This document shows positions 1-6,740 of a stretch of 7,009 nucleotides of DNA, piece by piece. Every line of letters starts with the position of its first letter. Position 1 is the first letter of the stretch. Position numbers and translations under genes: made by a program. Under the pieces are notes generated by a model. The model was not told the origin of the DNA and made no database searches. It was given only the letters and a program-made list of their open reading frames with translations. This DNA comes from Nitrospirota bacterium (GTDB taxonomy: Bacteria; Nitrospirota; Thermodesulfovibrionia; Thermodesulfovibrionales; SM23-35), in NCBI GenBank assembly GCA_018262395.1, contig JAGSYM010000052.1:1-7009 (forward strand). The letters run 5' to 3'.

Positions 1-3000
1 TGGGGTATTGATCACAAGATGTATTTCCTTGTTTTTAATCGCATCGACGATATTCGGCCTCCCCTCGTGTATCTTGTCAACAGGCTTCGCCTGGATATTA
101 TGTTGTGTCAGAAATGCACAGGTTCCCCGCGTAGCCCTGATAATGAACCCAAGCTGTTCAAAGCGCCTTGCAATATTCAGGACCTCATTCTTATCCTTAT
201 CAGCGACAGTGATAAGCACCGTACCGGCGAGCGGCAGCCTCTGCTGTGCTGCTTCAAGTGCTTTATAGTAAGCTCTGCCAAAGGAATCATCCATACCGAG
301 GACTTCGCCTGTTGAACGCATCTCTGGTCCGAGAAGCGGGTCAACCTCGGGGAACATGGTGAACGGGAAAACCGCTTCTTTCACCCCGTAATGCGGAACA
401 AGTCTCTGTTTAAGCCCGATCTCAGCAATCTTTTTGCCGAGCATGATTTGTGTGCCAATCCGTGCCATAGGGATGTTGCAGACCTTTGAGACTATGGGGA
501 CAGTCCTGGATGCCCGTGGATTTGCCTCGAGTACATATACAACGTCATCAGCTATGGCATACTGAATATTGAGCAATCCGACAACGCCGATTTTCAGTGC
601 AATCTGCTGCGTGTATTCATGAATTGTTTCAATATGTTTCTTCGGAATACTGATCGGTGGAATGACGCAGGCAGAATCTCCTGAATGGATCCCCGCAAGT
701 TCTATGTGTTCCATGACCGCCGGCACAAATGCTTCTCCACCGTCCGCTATTGCATCAGCTTCAGCTTCTATTGCATTTTCCAGGAATTTATCTATCAGGA
801 TCGGCCTGTCAGGGGTAACCCCGACGGCAGCCGAGACATATCGTTCGAGCATGTCCCTGTCATGGACAATCTCCATCCCGCGGCCACCAAGCACATATGA
901 TGGTCTCACCATGAGAGGATATCCGATTCTTTCCGCGACACTCAGTGCCTCCTCAAGGGTGCTCGCCATTCCTGATTCCGGCATAGGAATTCCTATGGTT
1001 TCCATGATCTTCCTGAACCGGTCCCGGTCCTCTGCAAGATCAATCGTATCAACAGAAGTTCCGATGATCTTCACTCCCGCATCAGCAAGTTCCCGTGCGA
1101 TGTTAAGCGGGGTCTGCCCTCCGAACTGAACGATCACTCCTTCAGGCTTTTCTTTTTCATAAATCGAGAGCACGTCCTCAACCGTAACAGGTTCGAAATA
1201 CAATTTGTCAGAAGTGTCATAATCGGTCGAAACGGTTTCCGGATTGCAGTTCACCATCAGTGATTCATATCCCTCGTCACGGAGGGCAAATGCGGCATGT
1301 ACGCAGCAATAGTCAAACTCAATACCCTGTCCGATGCGATTCGGACCACCGCCCAGAACCATAATCTTTCTTCGATCACTGCATGCGACATTATCAGGCG
1401 CATTGTATGTTGAGTAGTAATATGCCGCATTTTCCACACCACTCACCGGAACAGGCTCCCATGCCTGGGTTATACCGAGACCCTTTCGTCTTTCACGGAT
1501 TTCCTGTTCTGTAACATTGAGAAGTTGGGCAAGATAACGGTCTGCAAAACCGTCCTTTTTTGCCTGAATTAGCAGATCGTCAGGCAACTCCTTTCCTCTG
1601 TATGTAACAATTGCTTCCTCCAATACAACCAGCTCCTTCATTTGTTCAATGAACCAGGGTTTAATATGCGTTTTTTCATACAGGATATCTGTAAAAGCCC
1701 CTTTGCGCAGCGCTTCATACATGATGAACTGGCGCTCACTTGTTGGTGTTCCAAGAAGCTCCAAAAGCTCCGGCAGGGATTTTTCATGAAAGTCTTTCGC
1801 GAATCCAAACCCGTAGCGTCCGATCTCCAGTGAGCGGATCGATTTCTGCAGTGCTTCCTTATAGGTCTTTCCGATGCTCATTACCTCACCCACTGCACGC
1901 ATCTGGGTTCCAAGACGGTCCTCCACTCCTTCAAATTTCTCAAAAGCCCACCGTGCAAATTTAACAACAACATAGTCACCCCACGGTGTATACTTTTCAA
2001 GAGTGCCTTCCCTCCAATAGGGAATCTCATCAAGCGTGAGTCCCCCGGCCAGCAGTGCTGAAACAAATGCAATCGGAAAACCGGTAGCCTTAGATGCCAG
2101 TGCGGAAGAGCGTGAGGTTCTCGGATTAATTTCGATAACAACAACACGCCCAGTCTTCGGATCATGGGCGAACTGGATATTCGTTCCGCCGATAACTTCT
2201 ATCGCCTCAACGATGTCATAGGAATATTTCTGCAGCCGTTCCTGGAGTTTCTGATCAATCGTGAGCATGGGTGCAGTGCAGTAAGAATCCCCGGTATGAA
2301 TACCCATGGCGTCAACATTCTCGATGAAACAGACGGTGATTCTCTGATTTTTTGCATCCCTCACCACTTCAAGCTCCAGTTCTTCCCACCCCAGCACTGA
2401 CTCCTCAACGAGGATCTGTCCGATAAGACTGGCGGAAATGCCCCGGCTCGCTATTGTCCGCAATTCCTCGATATTGTAGACTAAGCCACCTCCTGTTCCA
2501 CCCATCGTATATGCAGGACGTATAACAACGGGATATCCAAGTTTCGATGCTATCACTTCAGCTTCCTCAACACTGAAGGCCGGCTCACTCTTTGGCATCT
2601 CGATACCCAGTTGATCCATGGTTTTCTTGAAGGCAATGCGGTCCTCTCCGCGTTCGATCGCATCTGCCTGCACACCGATTATCCTCACCCCGTGCTGCTG
2701 AAGAAACCCGCTCCTCGAAAGTTCAGCGGTCAGATTCAGACCGGTCTGGCCTCCGAGGTTCGGAAGAATTGCATCGGGTTTTTCCTTTTCAATAATCCTT
2801 TGCATATAATCAACGGTGAGAGGCTCCAGGTAGGTTACGTCAGCCATTCCGGGATCTGTCATAATCGTTGCAGGATTGGAATTTACGAGCACTATCTTGT
2901 AGCCTAGCTTCCTGAGAGCCTTACAGGCCTGGGTCCCAGAATAATCAAATTCACATGCCTGCCCGATAATGATCGGACCGGACCCGATAATCATTACTTT

Positions 3001-3024
3001 CGAAATATCATCCCGCTTTGGCAT
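1..3024 (-). CDS. carB: Carbamoyl-phosphate synthetase large subunit CarB (3' end cut by window edge)
   Basis: This cytoplasmic enzyme makes carbamoyl phosphate from bicarbonate, two ATP and ammonia delivered by the glutaminase subunit CarA; the product feeds pyrimidine and arginine synthesis. The frame is open for 1008 codons with no stop and runs off the left edge; the family is about 1070 residues, so roughly 60 are missing. The start reads MPKRDDISKVMIIGSGPIII. The first ATP-grasp half shows R129, R169, the TMGGTGGG loop (173-180), E215, H243, Q284 and E298/N300. The second half begins with VLGGGPNRIGQGIEFDYCC at 556 and contains GGRGM (713-717) and E833/N835. A methylglyoxal-synthase-like regulatory domain begins near 930 and ends at LVINTP. 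All these are hallmarks of an active CarB. The start ATG has AAGGTG seven bases upstream. carA is not adjacent; the preceding gene is a PAS protein. A separate promoter lies at 3108-3137. Confidence 0.98.
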   Translation of the reverse strand, partial: MPKRDDISKVMIIGSGPIIIGQACEFDYSGTQACKALRKLGYKIVLVNSNPATIMTDPGMADVTYLEPLTVDYMQRIIEKEKPDAILPNLGGQTGLNLTAELSRSGFLQQHGVRIIGVQADAIERGEDRIAFKKTMDQLGIEMPKSEPAFSVEEAEVIASKLGYPVVIRPAYTMGGTGGGLVYNIEELRTIASRGISASLIGQILVEESVLGWEELELEVVRDAKNQRITVCFIENVDAMGIHTGDSYCTAPMLTIDQKLQERLQKYSYDIVEAIEVIGGTNIQFAHDPKTGRVVVIEINPRTSRSSALASKATGFPIAFVSALLAGGLTLDEIPYWREGTLEKYTPWGDYVVVKFARWAFEKFEGVEDRLGTQMRAVGEVMSIGKTYKEALQKSIRSLEIGRYGFGFAKDFHEKSLPELLELLGTPTSERQFIMYEALRKGAFTDILYEKTHIKPWFIEQMKELVVLEEAIVTYRGKELPDDLLIQAKKDGFADRYLAQLLNVTEQEIRERRKGLGITQAWEPVPVSGVENAAYYYSTYNAPDNVACSDRRKIMVLGGGPNRIGQGIEFDYCCVHAAFALRDEGYESLMVNCNPETVSTDYDTSDKLYFEPVTVEDVLSIYEKEKPEGVIVQFGGQTPLNIARELADAGVKIIGTSVDTIDLAEDRDRFRKIMETIGIPMPESGMASTLEEALSVAERIGYPLMVRPSYVLGGRGMEIVHDRDMLERYVSAAVGVTPDRPILIDKFLENAIEAEADAIADGGEAFVPAVMEHIELAGIHSGDSACVIPPISIPKKHIETIHEYTQQIALKIGVVGLLNIQYAIADDVVYVLEANPRASRTVPIVSKVCNIPMARIGTQIMLGKKIAEIGLKQRLVPHYGVKEAVFPFTMFPEVDPLLGPEMRSTGEVLGMDDSFGRAYYKALEAAQQRLPLAGTVLITVADKDKNEVLNIARRFEQLGFIIRATRGTCAFLTQHNIQAKPVDKIHEGRPNIVDAIKNKEIHLVINTP

Positions 3025-3031
3025 ACCATTT

Positions 3032-3037
3032 CACCTT
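3032..3037 (-). promoter_or_regulatory. Ribosome binding site of carB
   Basis: AAGGTG on the minus strand, seven bases before the carB ATG at 3024. It settles the start, because another ATG lies just upstream (3029-3027) in a different frame, only two bases from this motif, and that frame closes after 11 codons. Confidence 0.8.
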
Positions 3038-3107
3038 TCTGCTATTTATTAAACAATACTAAACATTGGATGGCTTGAATTTATCATTACTTACTTTTCG
3101 AGACCTG

Positions 3108-3137
3108 AGTATATAGGATAGTAAAAAAGAGAGTCAA
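3108..3137 (-). promoter_or_regulatory. Sigma70-type promoter of carB
   Basis: On the minus strand, TTGACT (3137-3132) and TATACT (3113-3108) are separated by 18 bases. Each hexamer has five of six consensus bases. Transcription would start near 3101, leaving an untranslated leader of about 77 bases before the carB ATG. The position, between the end of the PAS gene and carB, implies that carB can be transcribed independently of the genes upstream. I see no attenuator-like terminator hairpin or obvious PyrR-type leader in the 77 bases, although an imperfect direct repeat (ATGTTTA / TTGTTTA) is present near 3050-3065. Confidence 0.65.
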
Positions 3138-3182
3138 GGGAACGACAGAACTGAGTTTTTGAAAACAAATATTGCAGGTTGT

Positions 3183-4049
3183 CTAAGATATGGGATGAGA
3201 ACAAGACAACAAATCCGACATTTTCTTCACTTGATTTTTCGCCAATCTGCGCTTGGTTATGTCACGATTACTTGCATGTTTTCCTAAGAAGTTGCCGTTG
3301 CTGTCAAAAACAGCCTGGCACACATGACCAATCCATCGAACAGTTCCATCCTTGCGAATAATACGGAACTCCATCTCATCCGTATGGATATGTCTTGCAG
3401 ACTCTTCCTGCTGTCTGAACAAAATCGGTTTATCATCAGGATGGATAATCCGGTACAGCAAGTCAGGCTCTGCCAAAAACTCGTCTAAATCATATCCGGA
3501 AATACGCTTACAAGATGGGGACATATAGAGAAACTTCCTTTCAGGACTCATCCAAAAAATCCAGTCGCAGGTATTTTCAGAAACAATACGGTGCTTTGTT
3601 TCTGACTCAAGGAGAGCCTTTTCTCTTCTCTTGCGTTCAGTAATGTCACTTTGGACAGATATCAAACATCTCTTGCTTCCGATTTCCACACCATTAACCC
3701 GGGTTTCTGCATCAAACTCGGTGCCGTCTTTTTTTCTGCAACGCAATTCCCCCGACCAAACTCTATTTTTATCGACGATCCGGCTGATCTGCTCAAAGAG
3801 CTGCATATTCTCTTCTGAAGAATACGTCGTTAAATCTGATAAATGGCAGCCTTTTAATTCACCCTGATTGTATCCATACAGAGCATCGAAAGCAGGATTG
3901 GTAAATAAAATAATACCCTTGCCATTTGATACATTAACGCCTTCAGCCATATTCTCTAAAACCAATGCCAGTGTTCGTAAGATTTTTTCTGTCATCTTCT
4001 TTTGCCTAAGAAATGACGTAAATTCAATGGCTTCAAATTCTTTATGCAT
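3183..4049 (-). CDS. Two-PAS-domain sensory protein without output domain
   Basis: A 288-residue soluble protein made almost entirely of two PAS/PAC sensor domains. PAS1 spans about 28-138 (ENMAEGVNVSNGKGIILFTN, then GYNQGELKG, closing with the PAC motif SVQSDITERK). PAS2 spans about 150-268 (SENTCDWIFWMSPERKFLYM, then RISGYDLDEFL, HPDD, FRIIRKDGTVRWIGH, closing with NRDITKRR). After PAS2 only about 20 residues remain before a TAG stop. No histidine kinase, GGDEF, EAL, HTH or methyl-accepting region follows, and no signal peptide or membrane segment is visible. PAS domains bind small ligands or cofactors or mediate protein contacts; the ligand cannot be predicted here. The first ATG lacks a clear ribosome binding site, and Met19 (codon at 3995) is a possible alternative start that keeps both PAS domains. 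Hand counts give about 40% GC, lower than the neighbours. It could be an intact PAS-only regulator or a truncated sensor kinase. Confidence 0.85.
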   Translation of the reverse strand: MHKEFEAIEFTSFLRQKKMTEKILRTLALVLENMAEGVNVSNGKGIILFTNPAFDALYGYNQGELKGCHLSDLTTYSSEENMQLFEQISRIVDKNRVWSGELRCRKKDGTEFDAETRVNGVEIGSKRCLISVQSDITERKRREKALLESETKHRIVSENTCDWIFWMSPERKFLYMSPSCKRISGYDLDEFLAEPDLLYRIIHPDDKPILFRQQEESARHIHTDEMEFRIIRKDGTVRWIGHVCQAVFDSNGNFLGKHASNRDITKRRLAKNQVKKMSDLLSCSHPIS

Positions 4050-4079
4050 AGTATTTCTGTCAGAACTGAAATTACTTTA

Positions 4080-4107
4080 ACAGTAGCAAAAAATGAAGAA
4101 TAGTCAA
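4080..4107 (-). promoter_or_regulatory. Possible promoter of the PAS-domain gene
   Basis: On the minus strand a good -35 hexamer TTGACT (4107-4102) is followed after 16 bases by the weak -10 candidate TACTGT (4085-4080). It would start transcription about 25 bases before the first ATG at 4049. The -35 matches consensus at five of six positions but the -10 at only three, so the assignment is tentative. Confidence 0.35.
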
Positions 4108-4194
4108 TACCAAATAAATAATAGTTTTCTACTATATTAATACTGGTACTTTTATATTGCTGCAAGGAAGGATGTTAATTTGATTTTTTGTTTA

Positions 4195-4264
4195 GTAATC
4201 CGAGTTTATTTGGTCGAGCGAACCTCCATGAGGATAAACAATGGTTCGAGTCTCAGCGGATATA
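4195..4264 (+). other. tRNA-like degenerate sequence (possible tRNA remnant)
   Basis: A 70-base stretch that can be partly laid over a tRNA. Bases 4204-4219 look like a D arm, with TTGGTCGAGC matching common tRNA D-loop and stem sequence. Bases 4243-4252 (GGTTCGAGTC) look like a T-loop. Bases 4195-4201 pair weakly with 4257-4263, giving five of seven acceptor pairs including two G-U. A CAT triplet at 4227-4229 falls where an anticodon would be. Against it, the anticodon stem has only three of five pairs, the T stem only two of five, the variable region is too short, and there is no CCA. It is not a functional tRNA. The same bases also form an alternative hairpin, CGAACC (4219-4224 vicinity) with GGTTCG (4243-4248). 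It is either a decayed tRNA fragment or a coincidence. Confidence 0.2.
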
Positions 4265-4289
4265 CAAACTTTGACAAAACGATAGATCT

Positions 4290-5804
4290 CTATAACTGCT
4301 TTTTCTTTGCTTCAAGCTTATTCAACGCATTGATATATGCCTTGGCAGCAGCAACAATGATGTCAGTATCAGCACCGTGGCCGCGAGAACTTCTGTCGTC
4401 CTCTTCCAGCGTAACCACAACCTCTCCGAGGGCATCAGTACCGCCGGTAATCCCCTTGACCTCAAATTTCAGGAGTCTGCTTCTCGTACCTGTCAGTGAC
4501 ACAATAGCCTTGTAGGTTGCGTCAACAGGACCGTCACCATATTCAATCTTATCAAGAATATTTTCACCGACCTTTACTTTCACTGCGGCCGTCGGTTTCT
4601 GGTGGATGCCGCTGATAATATGGAGATCAATGAGACTGTAAAACTCGGGGACTTTTGTGACCCCTTCTGAAACCAAGGCCTCAATATCTTCATCGAATAT
4701 ATCCTTCTTCTGATCAGCAAGTCTCTTGAACCTCTCGAAAGCTTCGTTCAGCTCTTCATCCTTTAATACATACCCAAGATCTTTCAATCTCGCTTTAAAC
4801 GCATGCCTTCCTGAATGTTTGCCCAATACGAGCTTTGCGGAATACAATCCGATGCTCTCCGGCCTGATAATTTCATATGTGGACTTCTCCTTCAGCAAAC
4901 CATCCTGGTGAATGCCTGATTCATGCGCAAACGCATTTGCCCCGACGATCGCCTTATTGGGTTGCACGGAAATGCCCGTTATTTTGGTCACCAGCCTGCT
5001 GCTCCGCATAATCTCTTCTGTACGGATCTTCGTATCTGCATTAAAAATGTCCCGCCGGGTCCTCAGCGCCATAACAACTTCTTCCATCGAGCAGTTGCCT
5101 GCACGTTCTCCAATCCCGTTAATCGTACATTCAATCTGCCCTGCACCGTTCAGCACTGCAGCTAATGAATTGGCAGTGGCCAGTCCAAGGTCGTTGTGAC
5201 AGTGCACTGCAATCACTGCCTTACTGATATTCTTAACCTTGTCGTGGATAGTCCTGATCATTGCACCGTATTCCGCGGGAATACTGTATCCTACCGTATC
5301 AGGGATATTGACCGTTGAAGCACCAGCATCTATAACTGCCTCAACGACTTCGCAGAGATATCCGATGTCAGTTCTTGTCGCATCCATCGGTGAGAACTCA
5401 ACATCATCGACAAAACTCCTTGCCAGCTTAACCATCTCAACCGACCTTTTCAGGGCTTCTTCCCTGCTGACGCGAAACTGATGTCTGAGGTGGATATCGG
5501 ATGTTGAATGAAATGTATGTATTCTCTTCTTGGGTGCATCTTTCAATGCTTCCCATGCACTGTTGATGTCTTCCTCCCGTGCCCGTGCAAGACTGCAGAT
5601 AATCGGCCCTTCAACCTCACCCCCGATGGTCCTTATTGCATCGAAATCACCTGGTGAACTGTACGCAAATCCGGCCTCTATAACATCAACCCCAAGCTTT
5701 GCAAGTTGCTTCGCAACGGCGAGTTTTTCATGAACATTCATGGATGCGCCGGGTGACTGCTCGCCGTCACGCAATGTTGTATCAAATATTCGTATTGTTC
5801 TCAT
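4290..5804 (-). CDS. leuA: 2-isopropylmalate synthase LeuA
   Basis: This cytoplasmic enzyme condenses acetyl-CoA with 2-oxoisovalerate to 2-isopropylmalate, the committed step of leucine synthesis, and is normally feedback-inhibited by leucine. The 504-residue protein matches the family's usual length of about 510-520. The catalytic TIM barrel opens with FDTTLRDGEQSPGASM (7-22), holding R12 and the metal ligand D13. Other landmarks are the HCHND metal site (201-205), NGIGERAGN (229-237) and HESGIHQDG (294-302). The C-terminal dimer and leucine-binding regulatory domain spans about 375-500 and ends with GHGADTDIIVAAAKAYINAL, typical of LeuA. Its ATG overlaps the pssA stop in an ATGA, so translation is probably coupled, and its own AGGTG site (5816-5812) lies within the end of pssA. 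Homocitrate and citramalate synthases are relatives, but motifs and length favour LeuA. Confidence 0.95.
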   Translation of the reverse strand: MRTIRIFDTTLRDGEQSPGASMNVHEKLAVAKQLAKLGVDVIEAGFAYSSPGDFDAIRTIGGEVEGPIICSLARAREEDINSAWEALKDAPKKRIHTFHSTSDIHLRHQFRVSREEALKRSVEMVKLARSFVDDVEFSPMDATRTDIGYLCEVVEAVIDAGASTVNIPDTVGYSIPAEYGAMIRTIHDKVKNISKAVIAVHCHNDLGLATANSLAAVLNGAGQIECTINGIGERAGNCSMEEVVMALRTRRDIFNADTKIRTEEIMRSSRLVTKITGISVQPNKAIVGANAFAHESGIHQDGLLKEKSTYEIIRPESIGLYSAKLVLGKHSGRHAFKARLKDLGYVLKDEELNEAFERFKRLADQKKDIFDEDIEALVSEGVTKVPEFYSLIDLHIISGIHQKPTAAVKVKVGENILDKIEYGDGPVDATYKAIVSLTGTRSRLLKFEVKGITGGTDALGEVVVTLEEDDRSSRGHGADTDIIVAAAKAYINALNKLEAKKKQL

Positions 5805-6532
5805 TCTGTAACACCTGCCTTACTCCTTTGTTTCTTTTTCCTGGAAAAGAGGATAATGTTTTCAATTATACCCCCAATCAGGTAGATCATTGCAAATAGA
5901 AAGAGCGATACAGGCGGATGCATGACAATAACCATCAGAACAATCACAAATGCCACGAGAAACCAGAATGGTTTGCGTTGCCGAAAATCCAGTTCCTTTG
6001 CGCCATGAAACCGCAAGGTGCTCACCATGAGAAATGCAAGGAGTATGGTAAGCCCAAGGATATAGATATTCCTGTCAGGAGGGACATACCACATTTCATA
6101 GAAGAAGAGCACAAGAGTTGCGAGGATGCTTGCAGCAGCGGGAATCGGCATTCCCGTGAATGACTTGGATTCAGCAGAACCCATCTGAACATTGTAACGC
6201 GCCAGTCTGAGAGCCCCACAGGCCAGAAACCAGAATGCCGCAACCCACCCTATTCTTCCAAAAGGTGTAAGCGCCCACTTATAGATCATTACAGACGGTG
6301 CGACACCAAATGCGACAAGGTCAGAGAGGGAATCCAACTCAATTCCGAATCGCGTTGTACTATGGGTTAGCCGTGCCACCCATCCGTCAAGTCCATCGAA
6401 TATCGTCGCAAAGAGAATACCCCACGCCGCGTGGAGATAATTTCCCTTCAGCGAGGCAAGGATAGAATAAAAACCAAGGAGCATGCTGCACAGGGTAAGG
6501 GTATTCGGAAGGATATATATCCCTTTTCTCAT
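5801..6532 (-). CDS. pssA: CDP-diacylglycerol--serine O-phosphatidyltransferase
   Basis: An integral membrane enzyme that joins CDP-diacylglycerol and serine to form phosphatidylserine, the precursor of phosphatidylethanolamine. The 243 residues carry the complete CDP-alcohol phosphatidyltransferase signature D-x2-DG-x2-AR-x8-G-x3-D-x3-D: D46, D49, G50, A53, R54, G63, D67 and D71. The start RKGIYILPNTLTL is typical of the small membrane-bound PssA class, as is a further conserved basic stretch, LRLARYN (108-114). Hydrophobic segments lie near 12-30, 33-45, 72-88, 95-108, 129-147, 156-171, 188-204 and 208-229, and the tail is basic (RKKKQRSK). It is the first gene of the pssA-leuA pair. In several Gram-negative lineages psd (phosphatidylserine decarboxylase) precedes pssA; here the upstream gene is divergent and unrelated. 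No Shine-Dalgarno sequence precedes the ATG. Phosphatidylglycerophosphate synthase is a relative, but the N-terminus and the leuA neighbour favour PssA. Confidence 0.93.
   Translation of the reverse strand: MRKGIYILPNTLTLCSMLLGFYSILASLKGNYLHAAWGILFATIFDGLDGWVARLTHSTTRFGIELDSLSDLVAFGVAPSVMIYKWALTPFGRIGWVAAFWFLACGALRLARYNVQMGSAESKSFTGMPIPAAASILATLVLFFYEMWYVPPDRNIYILGLTILLAFLMVSTLRFHGAKELDFRQRKPFWFLVAFVIVLMVIVMHPPVSLFLFAMIYLIGGIIENIILFSRKKKQRSKAGVTE
5812..5816 (-). promoter_or_regulatory. Ribosome binding site of leuA inside the pssA 3' end
   Basis: AGGTG on the minus strand, seven bases before the leuA ATG at 5804 and inside the last codons of pssA. With the 4-base ATGA overlap it supports both independent initiation and coupling to pssA translation, and it confirms the leuA start. 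Confidence 0.7.
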
Positions 6533-6538
6533 AGTGTA

Positions 6539-6544
6539 ATTATA
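6539..6544 (-). promoter_or_regulatory. Possible -10 box of pssA, very close to the start codon
   Basis: A perfect TATAAT on the minus strand ends seven bases before the pssA ATG (6532). A transcript starting the usual distance downstream would begin at or next to the A of the start codon, giving a leaderless mRNA. No recognisable -35 hexamer lies 16-18 bases upstream. This weakens the call, and a different promoter further up is possible. Confidence 0.35.
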
Positions 6545-6603
6545 ATAGAAACATGGACACTTTGCTCATTCTCTTCACATGATAACGAAAAAGAGTATCT
6601 TTA

Positions 6604-6642
6604 ACCACCCTCCCCTTCATCCCCTCCCCTCGATGGAGGGGA
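6604..6642. repeat. REP-like palindromic repeat, left copy (inverted relative to right copy)
   Basis: A run of C-rich blocks (CCACCCTCCCC, then CCCCTCCCC) ending in a hairpin: arms TCCCCTC (6625-6631) and GAGGGGA (6636-6642), a seven-base-pair stem around the loop GATG. Read on the minus strand it has the same layout as the right copy: hairpin first, then G-rich blocks split by short A/T-containing gaps. Such palindromes with G/C runs are typical of dispersed non-coding repeats in proteobacterial-type genomes. Confidence 0.55.
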
Positions 6643-6654
6643 AATATAATTGAG

Positions 6655-6693
6655 CCCCTCTCCCCTGGAGGGAGAGGGTAAGGGTGAGGGGGG
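6655..6693. repeat. REP-like palindromic repeat, right copy
   Basis: A perfect nine-base-pair hairpin with arms CCCTCTCCC (6656-6664) and GGGAGAGGG (6670-6678) around the loop CTGGA, followed by G-rich blocks GGGTAAGGGTGAGGGGGG. Together with the left copy it forms an inverted pair separated by 12 bases, between two divergent genes. Neither hairpin is followed by a T run in a position that would make it an intrinsic terminator for a gene in this window, and divergent genes need none here. Confidence 0.6.
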
Positions 6694-6730
6694 TATAATT
6701 CTTTTTACGAAATCATTATTATTTATAGAG

Positions 6731-6736
6731 AAAGGG
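6731..6736 (+). promoter_or_regulatory. Ribosome binding site of the DUF4870 gene
   Basis: AAAGGG on the plus strand, four bases before the ATG at 6741, embedded in AGAGAAAGGG. The spacing is short but workable and supports this start over the internal ATG of codon 20. Confidence 0.55.
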
Positions 6737-6740
6737 TTCT

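Larger units (their letters stand above)
4050..4289. other. AT-rich spacer between leuA and the PAS gene
   Basis: These 240 bases hold no credible gene. The part nearest the PAS gene contains its possible promoter and a weak AT-rich hairpin (ATAGT / ACTAT arms around a five-base loop, near 4121-4135). The part nearest the leuA stop contains a structured tRNA-like stretch (4195-4264). No GC stem followed by a T run, as expected of an intrinsic terminator, is visible after leuA on the minus strand, so where the pssA-leuA transcript ends is not apparent. Confidence 0.6.

Noticed and set aside
662..1129. Long plus-strand open frame (155 codons) opposite carB
   Set aside because: It lies wholly within carB on the other strand. 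Its low-complexity serine/alanine-rich translation is what antisense reading of a conserved gene gives, and it has no family resemblance.
2997..3029. Alternative ATG for carB at 3029-3027 on the minus strand
   Set aside because: It is in a different frame, only two bases from the Shine-Dalgarno motif, and closes after 11 codons. The ATG at 3024 gives the normal CarB N-terminus.
3086..3182. Continuation of the PAS protein past its TAG stop as a readthrough or frameshifted kinase domain
   Set aside because: In-frame reading gives about 31 residues ending in TAA with no kinase, GGDEF or other motif, and it overlaps the carB promoter.
4195..4264. A functional tRNA gene, suggested by GGTTCGAGTC and TTGGTCGAGC
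   Set aside because: Only two of five T-stem pairs and three of five anticodon-stem pairs form, the variable region is short, position 33 is not T, and no CCA follows. Kept only as a possible remnant.
4912..5199. Plus-strand open frames opposite leuA
   Set aside because: They are antisense shadows of a clearly coding gene, with no ribosome binding site and no recognisable domain.
6656..6678. The right-copy hairpin as an intrinsic terminator
   Set aside because: No T run follows the stem on either strand, and both flanking genes point away from it.
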